Assembly (NCBI RefSeq): GCF_024199945.1
Contig: NZ_JANADP010000001.1
Span: forward strand, 2,046,001 to 2,110,000
Length of the DNA stretch: 64,000 bases
Direction: 5' to 3'
Source of the DNA: Bradyrhizobium sp. CCGUVB4N
GTDB lineage: Bacteria; Pseudomonadota; Alphaproteobacteria; Rhizobiales; Xanthobacteraceae
Part shown: piece after piece, positions 33,720 to 43,103 of the stretch
Position numbering within the stretch: the stretch's first letter is position 1
How the letters are laid out: each line of letters opens with the position of its first letter
Notes under the pieces: model-generated
Database searches by the model: none
Told to the model about the DNA's origin: nothing
Seen by the model: only the letters and a program-made list of their open reading frames with translations
Made by a program: the position numbers and the translations under genes

Positions 33720-35045
33720 ATGAGTGCAGTTGCGCCCCCGGCGGAAACTGAGCCGGACCTTGACGCGACCGATGCCGCCGGTAAGCAGGCCATTGCCGGG
33801 CCCGTGTATATCTACGAAGCGCCGGTGCGCATCTGCCACTGGGTGAGCGCGTTTTCGATTTTCCTGTTGGCGGTCACCGGCTATCTGATCGGAACGCCGC
33901 TGCCGTCGTTCGCGGGCGAAGCGTCCGACAACTTCGTGATGGGCTATATCCGCTTTGCCCATTTTGCGGCAGGACAGGTGCTCGCAGTGTCCTTTCTCAC
34001 CCGCATCCTATGGGCCTTCGCCGGCAACTACCATTCCCGGCAGATATTCTACGTTCCCGTGTATCGTAGACAGTTCTGGAAGGACGTCTTGCACGAGGTC
34101 CGCTGCTATGCCTTCCTAGAGCGCAAGCCGAAGATGTATCTCGGCCATAATCCGCTGGCGCAGACCGCGATGTTCACGTGCTTCACGTCGGGCGTGGCCT
34201 TCATGATTGTCACGGGATTGGCCCTCTATTCGGAAGGCACCGGGTACGACAGCTGGCAGCACAAGCTGTTCGGCTGGGTGTTTGCAATCTGGCCGAACAG
34301 CCAGGATGTGCGCACTTGGCACCATCTGGGCATGTGGATGCTGATCATATTCTTGATGCTGCACGTCTATGCCGTCATTCGCGAAGATATCATGTCGCGC
34401 CGGAGCATTATCTCCTCGATGATCTCCGGTGTACGTCAGTACCGAGACCCGCCGAGCAGGTCGGTGCCGACATGTTTACAGCCAACGCGCATCCTGGTGC
34501 TCGGTATCGGCAACATTCTTTGGGCAGACGAAGGGTTTGGGGTGCGGGCGGTGGAAGAATTCCATCGCCGATACGCGGTACCCGATAACGTCACCATCCT
34601 GGATGGGGGTACGCAGGGGCTCCAACTTGTGAACTATCTTCGGGAAGCTGACAGCCTGATCGTATTCGACGCGGTCGATTATGGCCTGGAGCCTGGACAG
34701 TTGAAGGTCGTGCGTGACGGAGATGTGCCGCGCTTCACCGGCGTTAGGAAGATGAGCCTGCATCATACCGGTTTGCAGGAGGTTATCAGTGCAACTGATC
34801 TGCTCGGACATTGCCCAAAACACCTCGTGCTGGTCGGTTGTCAGCCACTCGACCTCGAGGACTGGGGCGGGTCCCTGACACAGGCGGTGCGCAATCAGAT
34901 CGATCCTGCGGTTGAACTTGCCAGCTCAATCCTAGCTGAATGGGGCGTGAAGGTAACGGCCCGCATTGCACCATTGCAGGAATCCGAGTGGTTGCTCGCC
35001 AACGGCATCGATCACCTGCATTACGAGATGAGAGCGTGGACCTGA
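33720..35045 (+). CDS. hupC: HupC cytochrome b and HupD protease in one reading frame (fusion)
   Basis: 441 residues. Residues 1-240 are HupC, the Ni-Fe hydrogenase b-type cytochrome: RICHWVSAFSIFLLAVTGYL, a conserved HFAAGQVLAVSFLTRILWAF, and WHHLGMWMLIIFLMLHVYAV carrying heme histidines, in four membrane segments. From about residue 249 (VPTCLQPTRILVLGIGNILW) the same frame reads HupD, the HupL maturation protease, with DEGFGVRAVEEFHRRY and DGGTQGLQLVNYLREAD. A GTG at 34464 could start HupD independently (193 residues). In relatives hupC and hupD are separate, so the stop codon of hupC has been lost here. See the separate finding. Confidence 0.88.
   Translation: MSAVAPPAETEPDLDATDAAGKQAIAGPVYIYEAPVRICHWVSAFSIFLLAVTGYLIGTPLPSFAGEASDNFVMGYIRFAHFAAGQVLAVSFLTRILWAFAGNYHSRQIFYVPVYRRQFWKDVLHEVRCYAFLERKPKMYLGHNPLAQTAMFTCFTSGVAFMIVTGLALYSEGTGYDSWQHKLFGWVFAIWPNSQDVRTWHHLGMWMLIIFLMLHVYAVIREDIMSRRSIISSMISGVRQYRDPPSRSVPTCLQPTRILVLGIGNILWADEGFGVRAVEEFHRRYAVPDNVTILDGGTQGLQLVNYLREADSLIVFDAVDYGLEPGQLKVVRDGDVPRFTGVRKMSLHHTGLQEVISATDLLGHCPKHLVLVGCQPLDLEDWGGSLTQAVRNQIDPAVELASSILAEWGVKVTARIAPLQESEWLLANGIDHLHYEMRAWT
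34464..35045 (+). CDS. hupD: HupD, hydrogenase maturation endopeptidase (possible internal start)
   Basis: 193 residues if GTG 34464 is the start (VPTCLQPTRILVLGIGNILW). Nickel-sensing aspartates/histidine typical of HupD/HybD proteases are visible in WADEGFGVRA, LIVFDAVDYGLEPG and SLHHTGLQEV. It cleaves the C-terminal peptide of HupL after nickel insertion, in the cytoplasm. The same frame is continuous with hupC upstream; a weak GCAGG ribosome site precedes the GTG, so an independent product is possible. If only the fusion is made, the protease would be tethered to the membrane cytochrome. Confidence 0.75.
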   Translation: MPTCLQPTRILVLGIGNILWADEGFGVRAVEEFHRRYAVPDNVTILDGGTQGLQLVNYLREADSLIVFDAVDYGLEPGQLKVVRDGDVPRFTGVRKMSLHHTGLQEVISATDLLGHCPKHLVLVGCQPLDLEDWGGSLTQAVRNQIDPAVELASSILAEWGVKVTARIAPLQESEWLLANGIDHLHYEMRAWT

Positions 35046-35075
35046 ACGGTCAGCGAGCTGTCGGAGACATCGCAG

Positions 35076-35513
35076 ATGTGTCTTGGTTTGCCCATGACGA
35101 TTATCGAAACCGACGGCATCTCGGCGCTTTGCGAGTTTCGAGGCGTACGGCGGCGCGTCTCGGTGCTTTTGCTCTCCAGTCCGCCTGTCCATGCCAAGGT
35201 GCTGGTCCATCTCGAAACAGCGGTTCGGCGTCTAGAGGATCAAGAAGCGCGGCTGATTGCCGATGCGATTGAAGGCATCGGCGCGGCGCTCAACGGCGAG
35301 GCTTGCGATCGCTTCTTCTGCGACCTGATCGACCGCGAGCCGATACTGCCCGAGCATCTCCGGCTCGATCTGGCCAATGGCCATCTTCGGCACTCCAATA
35401 CGAACGATACGACAAGTGCCGGGCTCAGGGAAACTGCTGCGAAGCCGGAAGACGAGCCTCAGGTTCAAAGAGATGACTGTGATCCGGTCTCAGCAGCGGA
35501 CTTTTCCGCATGA
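35076..35513 (+). CDS. hupF: HupF, HypC-like hydrogenase maturation chaperone
   Basis: 145 residues beginning MCLGLPMTIIETDGISALCE, the HypC/HupF start whose Cys2 binds the large-subunit precursor. VRRRVSVLLLSSPPVHAKVL and HLETAVRRLEDQEARLIADA follow. HupF is said to protect HupL at higher oxygen. About 45 residues after the usual end (DTTSAGLRETAAKPEDEPQV) are low-complexity and charged, so the C-terminus is longer than in HupF of relatives. The frame stops at TGA 35511-35513. Confidence 0.82.
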   Translation: MCLGLPMTIIETDGISALCEFRGVRRRVSVLLLSSPPVHAKVLVHLETAVRRLEDQEARLIADAIEGIGAALNGEACDRFFCDLIDREPILPEHLRLDLANGHLRHSNTNDTTSAGLRETAAKPEDEPQVQRDDCDPVSAADFSA

Positions 35514-35567
35514 GAAAATATCTGAAACGGTCAGAATCGGAAGAACTATGCAGCGGGAACGCCTGAT

Positions 35568-35978
35568 GTGCTGCCACATGGCCGGTCCGAGGTCGATTTT
35601 ACTTGCCTCGATCGCTCTCCAGCCGCGTCCGATGAGGCAGGAGTGGTGACCGTGTTGTTGTCGGCGGGCGATCCCGAAAGACTTGCGGAGGCGACCGAGG
35701 CTGCCGTCGTTCCGCCCGAGCTGATCAATGAGTGTATTGGGCGGCTGCGTGGCGCGGTGATCGCACGCAAGGCCGAGGATGACCTCGCTCAGGGCTCTTT
35801 AATGCGAGTACAGCCGATGGTGATGTGGCTCGCCAAGGCGCAAACACTTGGGCTGATCGCAAGAACAATTAAGGCTTGGTCGATCCATGTCGACCATATC
35901 TCCAAGCCGATCGGCCGACTGCACCGAGGGGCCGCCGCAGTCGTCTCGTACCATAAATCGCTGGGTGTCGGACTATGA
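35568..35978 (+). CDS. hupG: HupG, thioredoxin-like hydrogenase accessory protein
   Basis: 136 residues from GTG 35568. Contains [40 protein letters not shown] and [20 protein letters not shown], similar in order to HupG/HyaE (VLFFAGDP...ELL...GRLRGA-VA). The C-terminal [20 protein letters not shown] differs from the normal LWLDP ending. HyaE/HupG-type proteins help HupS folding or Tat export. The start is uncertain because no earlier in-frame ATG exists. Its stop overlaps the hupH start (ATGA 35975-35978). Confidence 0.7.
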   Translation: MLPHGRSEVDFTCLDRSPAASDEAGVVTVLLSAGDPERLAEATEAAVVPPELINECIGRLRGAVIARKAEDDLAQGSLMRVQPMVMWLAKAQTLGLIARTIKAWSIHVDHISKPIGRLHRGAAAVVSYHKSLGVGL

Positions 35979-36826
35979 AGGCGGCCCACTGGTCAGAGGC
36001 TGAAGACGCGGAGCAGCGAGTCTACCGCGAGCAGGGCTTGGACGCAGCTGGCGGCATCCTGACGGCAGCGGGCGCTTTGGCGAAGCTTGCGTCGCTCGAT
36101 AGTGCGGAGCTGGCCAGGAACTGCCCGAGGGCGGTCGAGCTATTGTCGAAGCTCGCTATCACTATCGCCAGCCGAGAGGTCGCCGCCTCGACGCGACTGT
36201 TCAGGCTCGGCAATCTCGACGACCTTGAACGCAAGCTGATTGCCGATGTGCTCGGCGAAGGCGAAGTGGCCGGCCTCATCGCGCTGCCGGATGGATCGCT
36301 CGCGCAAATCCAGGAATCGGTGTTGGCCGGAATCTGGCGCGTGCGGCTCGAGACGGATGAGGCATCGGAATATCTCGAGGTCGGCGCCATCCCGGAAATC
36401 GTGAAGCGCGCGGCCTCCGATTTCACGACAGCAGATTTCGAGATCGGGCAGGTGCCGGACGGATCCATGAACGTGCTGCCGGTGCTTGCCGAAATCCGAG
36501 AGCGTGCGCTGGCTTGGCGCCCGGGCATGCTCTCGCAGATCGTCAATTTCACGCGGCTGCCGATGAGTCCAGTCGACATGAGCTTCCTCCATGAGACGAT
36601 CCGGAATGGGCCGGTCCAACTCGTCTCGCGCGGCTACGGCACATGTCGCATGTTAGCGACCGGAATCCGCAATGTCTGGTCGGTGCAGTTCTTCAATGCG
36701 ATGGACACCATCATCCTCGACACGCTCGAGATCGGCGGCGTGCCGAAGGTCGCACTCGCGGCCGACGAGGATTTCGAGGATTCCGCCGAGCGGATGCGCG
36801 AAATCATCGTGGCCTATTTCAAATGA
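35975..36826 (+). CDS. hupH: HupH, hydrogenase small-subunit processing factor (HyaF-like)
   Basis: 283 residues. C-terminal two thirds: [35 protein letters not shown] [60 protein letters not shown] and [20 protein letters not shown], the HupH/HyaF signature. The N-terminal part is more variable. HupH is needed for HupS maturation in Rhizobium leguminosarum. Coupled to hupG by a 4-base overlap and to hupI by the same (ATGA at 36823-36826). Confidence 0.88.
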   Translation: MKAAHWSEAEDAEQRVYREQGLDAAGGILTAAGALAKLASLDSAELARNCPRAVELLSKLAITIASREVAASTRLFRLGNLDDLERKLIADVLGEGEVAGLIALPDGSLAQIQESVLAGIWRVRLETDEASEYLEVGAIPEIVKRAASDFTTADFEIGQVPDGSMNVLPVLAEIRERALAWRPGMLSQIVNFTRLPMSPVDMSFLHETIRNGPVQLVSRGYGTCRMLATGIRNVWSVQFFNAMDTIILDTLEIGGVPKVALAADEDFEDSAERMREIIVAYFK

Positions 36827-37014
36827 AGGGTTTCGAGTATTTTGACGTGCGCCAGCATCTTACCGACGGCACGCGGCTGGAATGCGGCATCCGGTCTATG
36901 ATGTCGCAGATGGCGAGGCGCAGGTCGCGCCTAACACACGGATCGGTTCGTCGCCGGAGGACTGGCACTGTCCGAATTGCGACGCCTCGAGATCCAACTT
37001 CCCGGCGATGGAAT
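36823..37014 (+). pseudogene. hupI: HupI rubredoxin, frameshifted with loss of one cluster cysteine
   Basis: Starts [20 protein letters not shown] then CGI in the first frame; the rest of a rubredoxin, VYDVADGEAQVAPNTRIGSS, PEDWHCPNCDASRSNF, lies in another frame. Between CGI and VYD only two bases remain where the family has CGIC-x-x-VYD, so a net deletion of 7 bases removed the second Cys of the first CxxC and changed the frame. The second CPNC pair is intact. The rubredoxin that protects or donates electrons to HupS maturation is therefore lost. The second frame stays open into hupK. Confidence 0.82.
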
Positions 37015-37157
37015 GGGGATGGGCAAGGCGCATATCCAGCTCAGCGCGGCCAATACCGTTGTGTGGGGCGAACGGTCGGCCGGCGCTTATCGCAAGATCG
37101 GCGATCGCGCGATGCGGCGGTCGGTTCCCGCCTCTTCATTGTGACGGAGCGGCATCC

Positions 37158-38237
37158 ATGAGCCCGGCCTTCCTCAACGAGATCGACATCACGGTCTGGC
37201 GCGCCGGCCGCACCATCGAGGACGTTGCAATCGTACCGCGCGGCCGACCGTCCTTGACGCGCCTGTTTGCGGGAAAGCCGGTCGCGTCGTTGCTGTCTGT
37301 CCTGCCGCGCCTATTCTCGGTGTGCTCGGCAGCCCATCAGGCGGCATTCCTGTCGGCGGTCGAGGCTGCGCACGGCAAAGCATCCTCTGCCGAGACATTG
37401 CAGCGCCGCGTCACGGCCGTGATTGCCGAGCGTCTGACCGAGCTGGTGCGGGGGCTGTTCGTAGGTTGGCGCACGCTGGACCGCCGGAGTGCCGCCGTGG
37501 CTCGTGCCGCGATGCTCGCCACGACCGTGCTCAGCAGCGGCGAGGGTTCGTCACGGGGCCGGGCCGTGTCGCAGATCTGGACGTCGCTTAACGCGCTAGG
37601 CATCACGGGCGAAGAGCTGGCACCGGCGCCGGGTAGCGCACTGGCCACGCATCTTGCGAGCCTCAACGGCAACGCGCTGTCGCTTTCGGTGGTCGAGCAG
37701 TCATTCTTGTCAGCGGCCGACGATCTTGACGTCGTCATGCGGATGGTGGCAGACGGCCCAGCCTTTTCCGGTGCGCCCGACCTTAACGGCCGCATTCCGG
37801 AGACCGGCGTCTGGGCGCGCCGGATCGGGCGTGAGTCGACCGTTCCGCGGGACGCCGGCCCTGCCGAGCGCCTGAACGCGCGGATCACTGAGATTGCCCG
37901 GCTTTGCGCCTGGCTTGAAGGCAGGACTCAAGTGCTGGAAAATGGCATCATCGAGGGCTATCGCCTCGGTGCCGGCAAAGGTGCGGCCGCTGTCGAATGC
38001 GCGCGCGGCCGGCTTTACCATGCCATTGTGCTCGACAACGACGATTGCATCGTCCGTTTCGAATTCCTAGCCCCGACAGAATGGAACTTCCATGCGCGCG
38101 GACCGCTGGTCCGCAGGCTGCGAGGCTCCCTGCCGGCGGACGGGCGGCAGGGCCAGGACGCGGTCCAAAACCTCGTCAGCTCGTTCGATCCATGCGTCGG
38201 CTTCACGCTCAGCTTCCGCGAGGTCGGTCATGCATGA
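37158..38237 (+). CDS. hupK: HupK, hydrogenase large-subunit-like maturation protein
   Basis: 359 residues from ATG 37158 (MSPAFLNEIDITVWRAGRTI), ribosome site ACGGAGCGG. The N-terminus resembles HupL-family proteins, and the C-terminal [17 protein letters not shown] keeps the DPC of the large subunit but lacks the second cysteine. HupK acts as a scaffold in HupL maturation. The frame is open to 36882 because of the hupI frameshift, but hupK's own start is clear. No hupJ is found in 37015-37157. It overlaps hypA by 8 bases. Confidence 0.9.
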   Translation: MSPAFLNEIDITVWRAGRTIEDVAIVPRGRPSLTRLFAGKPVASLLSVLPRLFSVCSAAHQAAFLSAVEAAHGKASSAETLQRRVTAVIAERLTELVRGLFVGWRTLDRRSAAVARAAMLATTVLSSGEGSSRGRAVSQIWTSLNALGITGEELAPAPGSALATHLASLNGNALSLSVVEQSFLSAADDLDVVMRMVADGPAFSGAPDLNGRIPETGVWARRIGRESTVPRDAGPAERLNARITEIARLCAWLEGRTQVLENGIIEGYRLGAGKGAAAVECARGRLYHAIVLDNDDCIVRFEFLAPTEWNFHARGPLVRRLRGSLPADGRQGQDAVQNLVSSFDPCVGFTLSFREVGHA

Positions 38238-38571
38238 AATGGCGCTATGCGAAGGGATCATCGGGATCGTCGAGGAGGAAGCGCGCAAGCACTCGTTCTC
38301 CAGGGTGAAGGTGGTATTCCTTGAGATCGGAGCGCACAGTCATGCTGCGCCGGAGGCGATGACGTTCTGCTTCGAGGCGGTCGCCGCGCGGACCATTGCG
38401 CGAGGCGCGAGGCTCGAAATTGTCAAGACGCCCGCAATAGCTTGGTGCGTGGCCTGCTCGACGAGCATCGAGATCAGGCACCGTTATGGACCGTGTCCCC
38501 TCTGCGGCAGTCATCGATTGCAGGTGACCGGCGGGGAAGAAATGCGCGTCAAGGAACTGGAGGTCGACTAA
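38230..38571 (+). CDS. hypA: HypA, nickel insertion zinc protein
   Basis: 113 residues starting [20 protein letters not shown] (His2 nickel ligand). Zinc site [20 protein letters not shown] has the expected two CxxC pairs. HypA works with HypB to load nickel into the large subunit. Its start overlaps the hupK stop and its TAA overlaps the hypB ATG (TAATG at 38569-38573). Confidence 0.94.
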   Translation: MHEMALCEGIIGIVEEEARKHSFSRVKVVFLEIGAHSHAAPEAMTFCFEAVAARTIARGARLEIVKTPAIAWCVACSTSIEIRHRYGPCPLCGSHRLQVTGGEEMRVKELEVD

Positions 38572-39470
38572 TGTGTACGGTTTGCGGCTGCGGTGACAGA
38601 AAGTGGGTCGTCGAGCATGCACGTGATTATCATCATGATCACGGTGGACGGCATCATCACCCTCATGGACCTGGCCACGATCGCCATCACCATCATCATG
38701 GTGGCGCCCATATTGAGGAGCATGGCGACGTCGGGCTGCTCGATTGCGGTGCGAATCCGGCTGGCCGCCGGATCTCCGGCATGAGCCGCGATCGTACCAT
38801 CCAGGTCGAACGCGACATCCTCGGCAAGAACGAAAAGCTCGCCGGCGACAACCGCGCACGCTTCCGTGCTGATGGTGTGCTCGCGTTCAACTTGGTCTCG
38901 AGCCCCGGCGCAGGCAAGACCTCGCTGTTAGTTCGCGCCGTCCTTGAACTGAAACACAGCTTTCCGATCGGCGTGATCGAGGGCGACCAGCAGACGTGCA
39001 ACGACGCCGAGCGGATCCGCGCGACCGGCGTGCCGGCCATCCAGATCAACACCGGCAAGGGCTGCCATCTCGATGCCGCGATGGTGGGCGCGGCCTATGA
39101 CCGGCTGCCTGGCCTGAACAGCGGCGTTCTTTTTATCGAGAATGTCGGCAATCTCGTCTGTCCTGCGGGATTCGATCTCGGCGAAGCCTGCAAGATCGTG
39201 GTGTTCTCGACCGCCGAGGGCGAAGACAAGCCGCTCAAATATCCCGACATGTTCGCTGCCTCGTCCCTGATGCTGATCAACAAGATCGATCTTCTCCCCG
39301 TGCTCGGTTTCGATCTCGCCAGGACTATCGAATTCGCGCGGCGAGTTAACCCCCGGATCGAGGTGCTGACGGTGTCGGCGCGCACTGGTGAAGGATTGGC
39401 GGCATTCTATGCCTGGATCCGCAAGCAATCGGAGAAGATGAAGCCGGTCGATATGGTCACCGCGGGATGA
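38571..39470 (+). CDS. hypB: HypB, nickel-binding GTPase with long His-rich region
   Basis: 299 residues. N-terminal [11 protein letters not shown], then a His-rich stretch ([15 protein letters not shown] and [11 protein letters not shown]) for nickel storage, about 15 histidines in residues 20-50. GTPase motifs [16 protein letters not shown] (P-loop), EGDQQT and [10 protein letters not shown] are intact. It supplies Ni to HypA for insertion in HupL and may also store it. Its stop overlaps the hypF start (ATGA 39467-39470). Confidence 0.96.
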   Translation: MCTVCGCGDRKWVVEHARDYHHDHGGRHHHPHGPGHDRHHHHHGGAHIEEHGDVGLLDCGANPAGRRISGMSRDRTIQVERDILGKNEKLAGDNRARFRADGVLAFNLVSSPGAGKTSLLVRAVLELKHSFPIGVIEGDQQTCNDAERIRATGVPAIQINTGKGCHLDAAMVGAAYDRLPGLNSGVLFIENVGNLVCPAGFDLGEACKIVVFSTAEGEDKPLKYPDMFAASSLMLINKIDLLPVLGFDLARTIEFARRVNPRIEVLTVSARTGEGLAAFYAWIRKQSEKMKPVDMVTAG

Positions 39471-41716
39471 TCGTGCGCGGTGAGACCACGGCTCAGAATG
39501 GAAAGCGGCTACGCCTGCATGTGCGCGGCGCCGTGCAGGGCGTCGGGTTTCGACCCTATGTCTATGGCCTCGCTGCGCGCTATCGCCTCGGCGGCTTCGT
39601 CGCTAACGATCCGCACGGCGTTGTGATCGAAGTCGAGGGCGAGCGCATGTCCGATTTCGTCGCTGCACTGCCGCTTGAAAAGCCGCCGCTCGCGCGGATT
39701 GACGGGATTTCCATCCAGGGCATCGCTGCCGTCTTGAGCGACGAATTCTGCATTCGCGCCAGCGGACAGGGCAAGGTTTCGACGCGGATCGTCGCGGACG
39801 CCGCGACCTGTCCGCAGTGTCTGAGCGAGCTGTTCGATCCGAGCAGCCGCTTCCATCTTTATCCCTTCGTCAACTGCACCCATTGCGGCCCGCGCTTTAC
39901 CATCGCCGAGCAGCTGCCCTATGATCGCTCCGCCACGGCGATGAAGCGCTTCGCCATGTGCGCGGCGTGCGCGAACGACTATGCCGATCCCACAAGCCGG
40001 CGATTCCATGCCGAGACGATCGCCTGTCCGCAGTGTGGCCCGAGGCTCAGCCATAGTGCGGGCGAGATCGCGGCTACGATCGCCGCGGGCAAGATCGTCG
40101 CGATCAAGGGGCTCGGCGGCTATCAGCTCATCTGCGACGCGCGCGACGATAGTGTCGTGCAGTGCCTGCGTCGGCGAAAACAGCGGGACCAGAAGCCTTT
40201 TGCCGTGATGGTGGGGTCGGTTGACGCGGTTTCGGAGATCGCCGAGGCCAACATGGCTGAACTTGCCCTGCTGGAATCCTCGCCTCGGCCGATCGTGTTG
40301 TTGATGTCACGCCAACGGCTTGCATCCGCGATCGCACCGGAGCTGTCGCGCATCGGCGTCATGTTGCCGGTCGCTCCGCTACATCACCTGGTGTTCCATG
40401 AACTGAATTCGAGCCATCCGCGGACGGACAAAAACTGGGTGATCGTCGTAACCAGCGCCAATCCCGGCGGCGAGCCGCTTTTGATCGACAATCGGGAGGC
40501 GGAGCAGCGCCTTGGCGCGATTGCGGATCTTATCGTCACCCATGATCGCGCCATCGTGACACGCGTCGACGATTCGGTCGCGTCGGTCGTGGCGGGACGG
40601 ATGCGGTTCATTCGTCGGGCGAGGGGCTATGTTCCCGAGCCGGTCCGGCTTGCGCGGTCGCTGCCTCCCGTGCTCGCCGTCGGCGGCGCCTTGAAATCAA
40701 CGGTCACGGTCACGCGTGGCAACGAGGCCTTCGTATCCCAGCACATCGGCGATCTCGATACCGTAGAAGGCATCCGCTTCTTCGAGGAAACTGTGCGACA
40801 CCTGATCGCGACACTGGATGTCGAACCGGTCGTCATTGCGCATGACCTGCATCCCAACATGGCATCGACCCGCTTCGCCGAGGCGAGCAGCCAGCGGCTG
40901 ATCGCTGTTCAGCATCACCATGCTCATGCTGCCTCGGTCATGGCGGAGCACGGTATCGAGGGATCTACGCTCGCGCTCGTGCTCGATGGCTTCGGCTATG
41001 GCAGCGATGGCGGCAATTGGGGCGGCGAAATTCTGCTCTGTGAAGGAGCGCGCTTCCAGCGGATCGGACATCTGGCGCCGCTCAAGATGCCGGGCGGAGA
41101 GCGCGCTGCGCGCGAGCCATGGCGAATGGCGGCGAGCGTGCTGCATTCCCTGGGGCGTGGCGAGGCGATCCCGCGCCGGTTCGCGAGCCGGCCGCAGGCC
41201 GGACGCCTCTGCGCGTTGCTCGACCAATCCGACGTGCCCGTGACGACCAGCGCCGGCCGGCTGTTCGATGCGGCGGCGGGACTGCTTGGTCTCTCCTCCG
41301 TCCAGAGCTACGAGGGCGAGGCCGCGCTGAAGCTGGAGGCGCGCGTGCGCGGCTCCCGTGTCGCAGACGATGGGTGGGTCATCGAAGACGGCGTGCTGTC
41401 AATGCATCCGCTGCTCGATTGCCTGAGCGCCGATGCGCTCGATCCGACCGAAGGAGCCGAACTCTTCCATGGCACCTTTGCCGCCGCTTGCGTTGACTGG
41501 ATCGCGCGTGCGGCGCAGCAGACAGGCCTCACGAGCGTGACTTTAAGTGGCGGCTGCTTCCTCAATGCCATCCTCGCTGAAGAGATCGAGCGCGGCTGCC
41601 TCGCCGTCGGTCTCAGACCGCAGCTTCCGTGCCAGGTGCCACCCAACGACGGTGGCCTGAGCCTCGGGCAGGCCTGGATCGCGGCCCTGCTTCTCCTCGA
41701 ACACCAAGGCTCATAA
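39467..41716 (+). CDS. hypF: HypF, carbamoyltransferase for CN ligand synthesis
   Basis: 749 residues with all domains: acylphosphatase-like ([20 protein letters not shown]), the four-Cys zinc fingers [10 protein letters not shown] and [18 protein letters not shown], further [11 protein letters not shown] and [10 protein letters not shown], the YrdC-like domain ([26 protein letters not shown]) and the C-terminal Kae1-like domain with [17 protein letters not shown] and [16 protein letters not shown]. Makes the carbamoyl donor for HypE. Complete length for the family. Confidence 0.96.
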   Translation: MIVRGETTAQNGKRLRLHVRGAVQGVGFRPYVYGLAARYRLGGFVANDPHGVVIEVEGERMSDFVAALPLEKPPLARIDGISIQGIAAVLSDEFCIRASGQGKVSTRIVADAATCPQCLSELFDPSSRFHLYPFVNCTHCGPRFTIAEQLPYDRSATAMKRFAMCAACANDYADPTSRRFHAETIACPQCGPRLSHSAGEIAATIAAGKIVAIKGLGGYQLICDARDDSVVQCLRRRKQRDQKPFAVMVGSVDAVSEIAEANMAELALLESSPRPIVLLMSRQRLASAIAPELSRIGVMLPVAPLHHLVFHELNSSHPRTDKNWVIVVTSANPGGEPLLIDNREAEQRLGAIADLIVTHDRAIVTRVDDSVASVVAGRMRFIRRARGYVPEPVRLARSLPPVLAVGGALKSTVTVTRGNEAFVSQHIGDLDTVEGIRFFEETVRHLIATLDVEPVVIAHDLHPNMASTRFAEASSQRLIAVQHHHAHAASVMAEHGIEGSTLALVLDGFGYGSDGGNWGGEILLCEGARFQRIGHLAPLKMPGGERAAREPWRMAASVLHSLGRGEAIPRRFASRPQAGRLCALLDQSDVPVTTSAGRLFDAAAGLLGLSSVQSYEGEAALKLEARVRGSRVADDGWVIEDGVLSMHPLLDCLSADALDPTEGAELFHGTFAAACVDWIARAAQQTGLTSVTLSGGCFLNAILAEEIERGCLAVGLRPQLPCQVPPNDGGLSLGQAWIAALLLLEHQGS

Positions 41717-41727
41717 GGAATCGCCTG

Positions 41728-41964
41728 ATGTGTCTCGCCATACCCGCTAAGGTCATGACGCTTCTCACTGAGGATATGGCCGTGGTTTCCATCGATGGCG
41801 TCAGCAAGGAGATATCCGTAGCGCTGATCGAGGATATCGCCATCGGCGACTACGTGATCATCCACGTCGGCTACGCTCTAGCCAAGATCGATCCGCAGGA
41901 GGCGAGGCGCACGCTCGAGCTCTTACGCGAGCTCAGCATCGAAGGGCAGCGAGCCTCGCAATGA
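41728..41964 (+). CDS. hypC: HypC, hydrogenase assembly chaperone
   Basis: 78 residues beginning MCLAIPAKVMTLLTEDMAVV (Cys2). GVSKEISVALIEDIAIGDYV and IHVGYALAKIDPQEARRTLE complete the fold. HypC carries the Fe(CN)2CO moiety with HypD. Start ATG 41728; the longer frame begins inside hypF. Its stop is overlapped by hypD (41961-41964). Confidence 0.95.
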   Translation: MCLAIPAKVMTLLTEDMAVVSIDGVSKEISVALIEDIAIGDYVIIHVGYALAKIDPQEARRTLELLRELSIEGQRASQ

Positions 41965-43103
41965 AATATGCCGACGAATTTCGCGACAAGGTCACCGCGC
42001 TGGGGCTGGCAAAGACGATCCACGCCGCGGTCGATCCGGAAAGATCCTATCGCTTCATGGAATTCTGCGGCGGCCATACGCACGTGATCTCGCGCTATGG
42101 CCTTGAGGACATCCTGCCGAGCAATGTGCGGATGATCCACGGCCCCGGCTGCCCGGTCTGCGTGCTGCCGGCCGGGCGAGTCGATATGGCGATCCGGCTC
42201 GCCGAGCGGCCCGATGTCATCCTGTGCGTCTATGGCGACCTGATGCGTGTGCCGGCTTCGCAAGGTACTTCGCTGCTCAAAGCAAAGGCCGGCGGTGCCG
42301 ATATCCGCATGGTCTATTCCACCATCGATACGATCCGGATCGCAGAGGAGAGCCCCGCCCGCGAGGTCGTGTTCTTCGCCATCGGCTTTGAGACCACGGC
42401 GCCGCCGACGGCCGTCATGGTACGTCTGGCCGAAAAAAAGCAGCTTTCGAATTTCAGCGTATTCTGCAACCACGTGCTGACGCCGCCGGCGATGCAGAAC
42501 ATTCTGGAGAGCCCCGACATCGGCAATATCGGCCATGTCGAGATCGACGGTCTCGTCGGGCCGGGCCATGTCTCGACCATCATCGGCACGGCGCCTTATG
42601 AGTTTGTCGCGGAGGAGTTCGGCAAGCCGGTCGTGATCGCCGGTTTCGAGCCACTCGACATGATGCAGGCTATCCTGATGCTGGTCCGGCAAGTCAACGA
42701 GCATCGCCACGAAGTGGAAAACCAGTATCGCCGCGCGGTGACCCGCGACGGCAATCCGCGTGCCAAAGACGAGATTTCTGACATTTTCGAGCTGCGAGAT
42801 CGATTCGAATGGCGTGGTCTCGGTGAAATCCCCTACAGCGGACTGAAGCTGAAGCGCGCTCACGGCATACACGACGCAGAGCTGCGCTTGGACATGCGCG
42901 AGCTAAGCGTTGCGGACAATCGGGCCTGTGAGTGCGGCGCCATCTTGCGCGGGGTAAAGAAGCCGGTGGATTGCAGGCTTTTCGGGACCGTCTGCACGCC
43001 AGAAATGCCGGTGGGGTCCTGCATGGTCTCCTCAGAAGGCGCCTGCGCCGCGCATTGGACCTATCGCCGCTTCCGGGATCAACAGCAAAGGGGAGCGTCA
43101 TGA
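41961..43103 (+). CDS. hypD: HypD, Fe(CN)2CO cofactor assembly protein
   Basis: 380 residues. FCGGHTHVISRYGLEDILPS, GPGCPVCVLPAGRVDMAIRL and FAIGFETTAPPTAVM are HypD motifs with the catalytic cysteines. C-terminal cysteines CECGAILRGVKKPVDCRLFG, TVCTPEMPVGSCMVSSEGAC bind the 4Fe-4S cluster. Overlaps hypC by 4 bases and its stop overlaps the hypE start (ATGA 43100-43103), so all are translated together. Confidence 0.96.
   Translation: MKYADEFRDKVTALGLAKTIHAAVDPERSYRFMEFCGGHTHVISRYGLEDILPSNVRMIHGPGCPVCVLPAGRVDMAIRLAERPDVILCVYGDLMRVPASQGTSLLKAKAGGADIRMVYSTIDTIRIAEESPAREVVFFAIGFETTAPPTAVMVRLAEKKQLSNFSVFCNHVLTPPAMQNILESPDIGNIGHVEIDGLVGPGHVSTIIGTAPYEFVAEEFGKPVVIAGFEPLDMMQAILMLVRQVNEHRHEVENQYRRAVTRDGNPRAKDEISDIFELRDRFEWRGLGEIPYSGLKLKRAHGIHDAELRLDMRELSVADNRACECGAILRGVKKPVDCRLFGTVCTPEMPVGSCMVSSEGACAAHWTYRRFRDQQQRGAS

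Noticed and set aside
41871..42872. 333-codon minus frame opposite hypD
   Set aside because: Shadow of hypD with no ribosome site.
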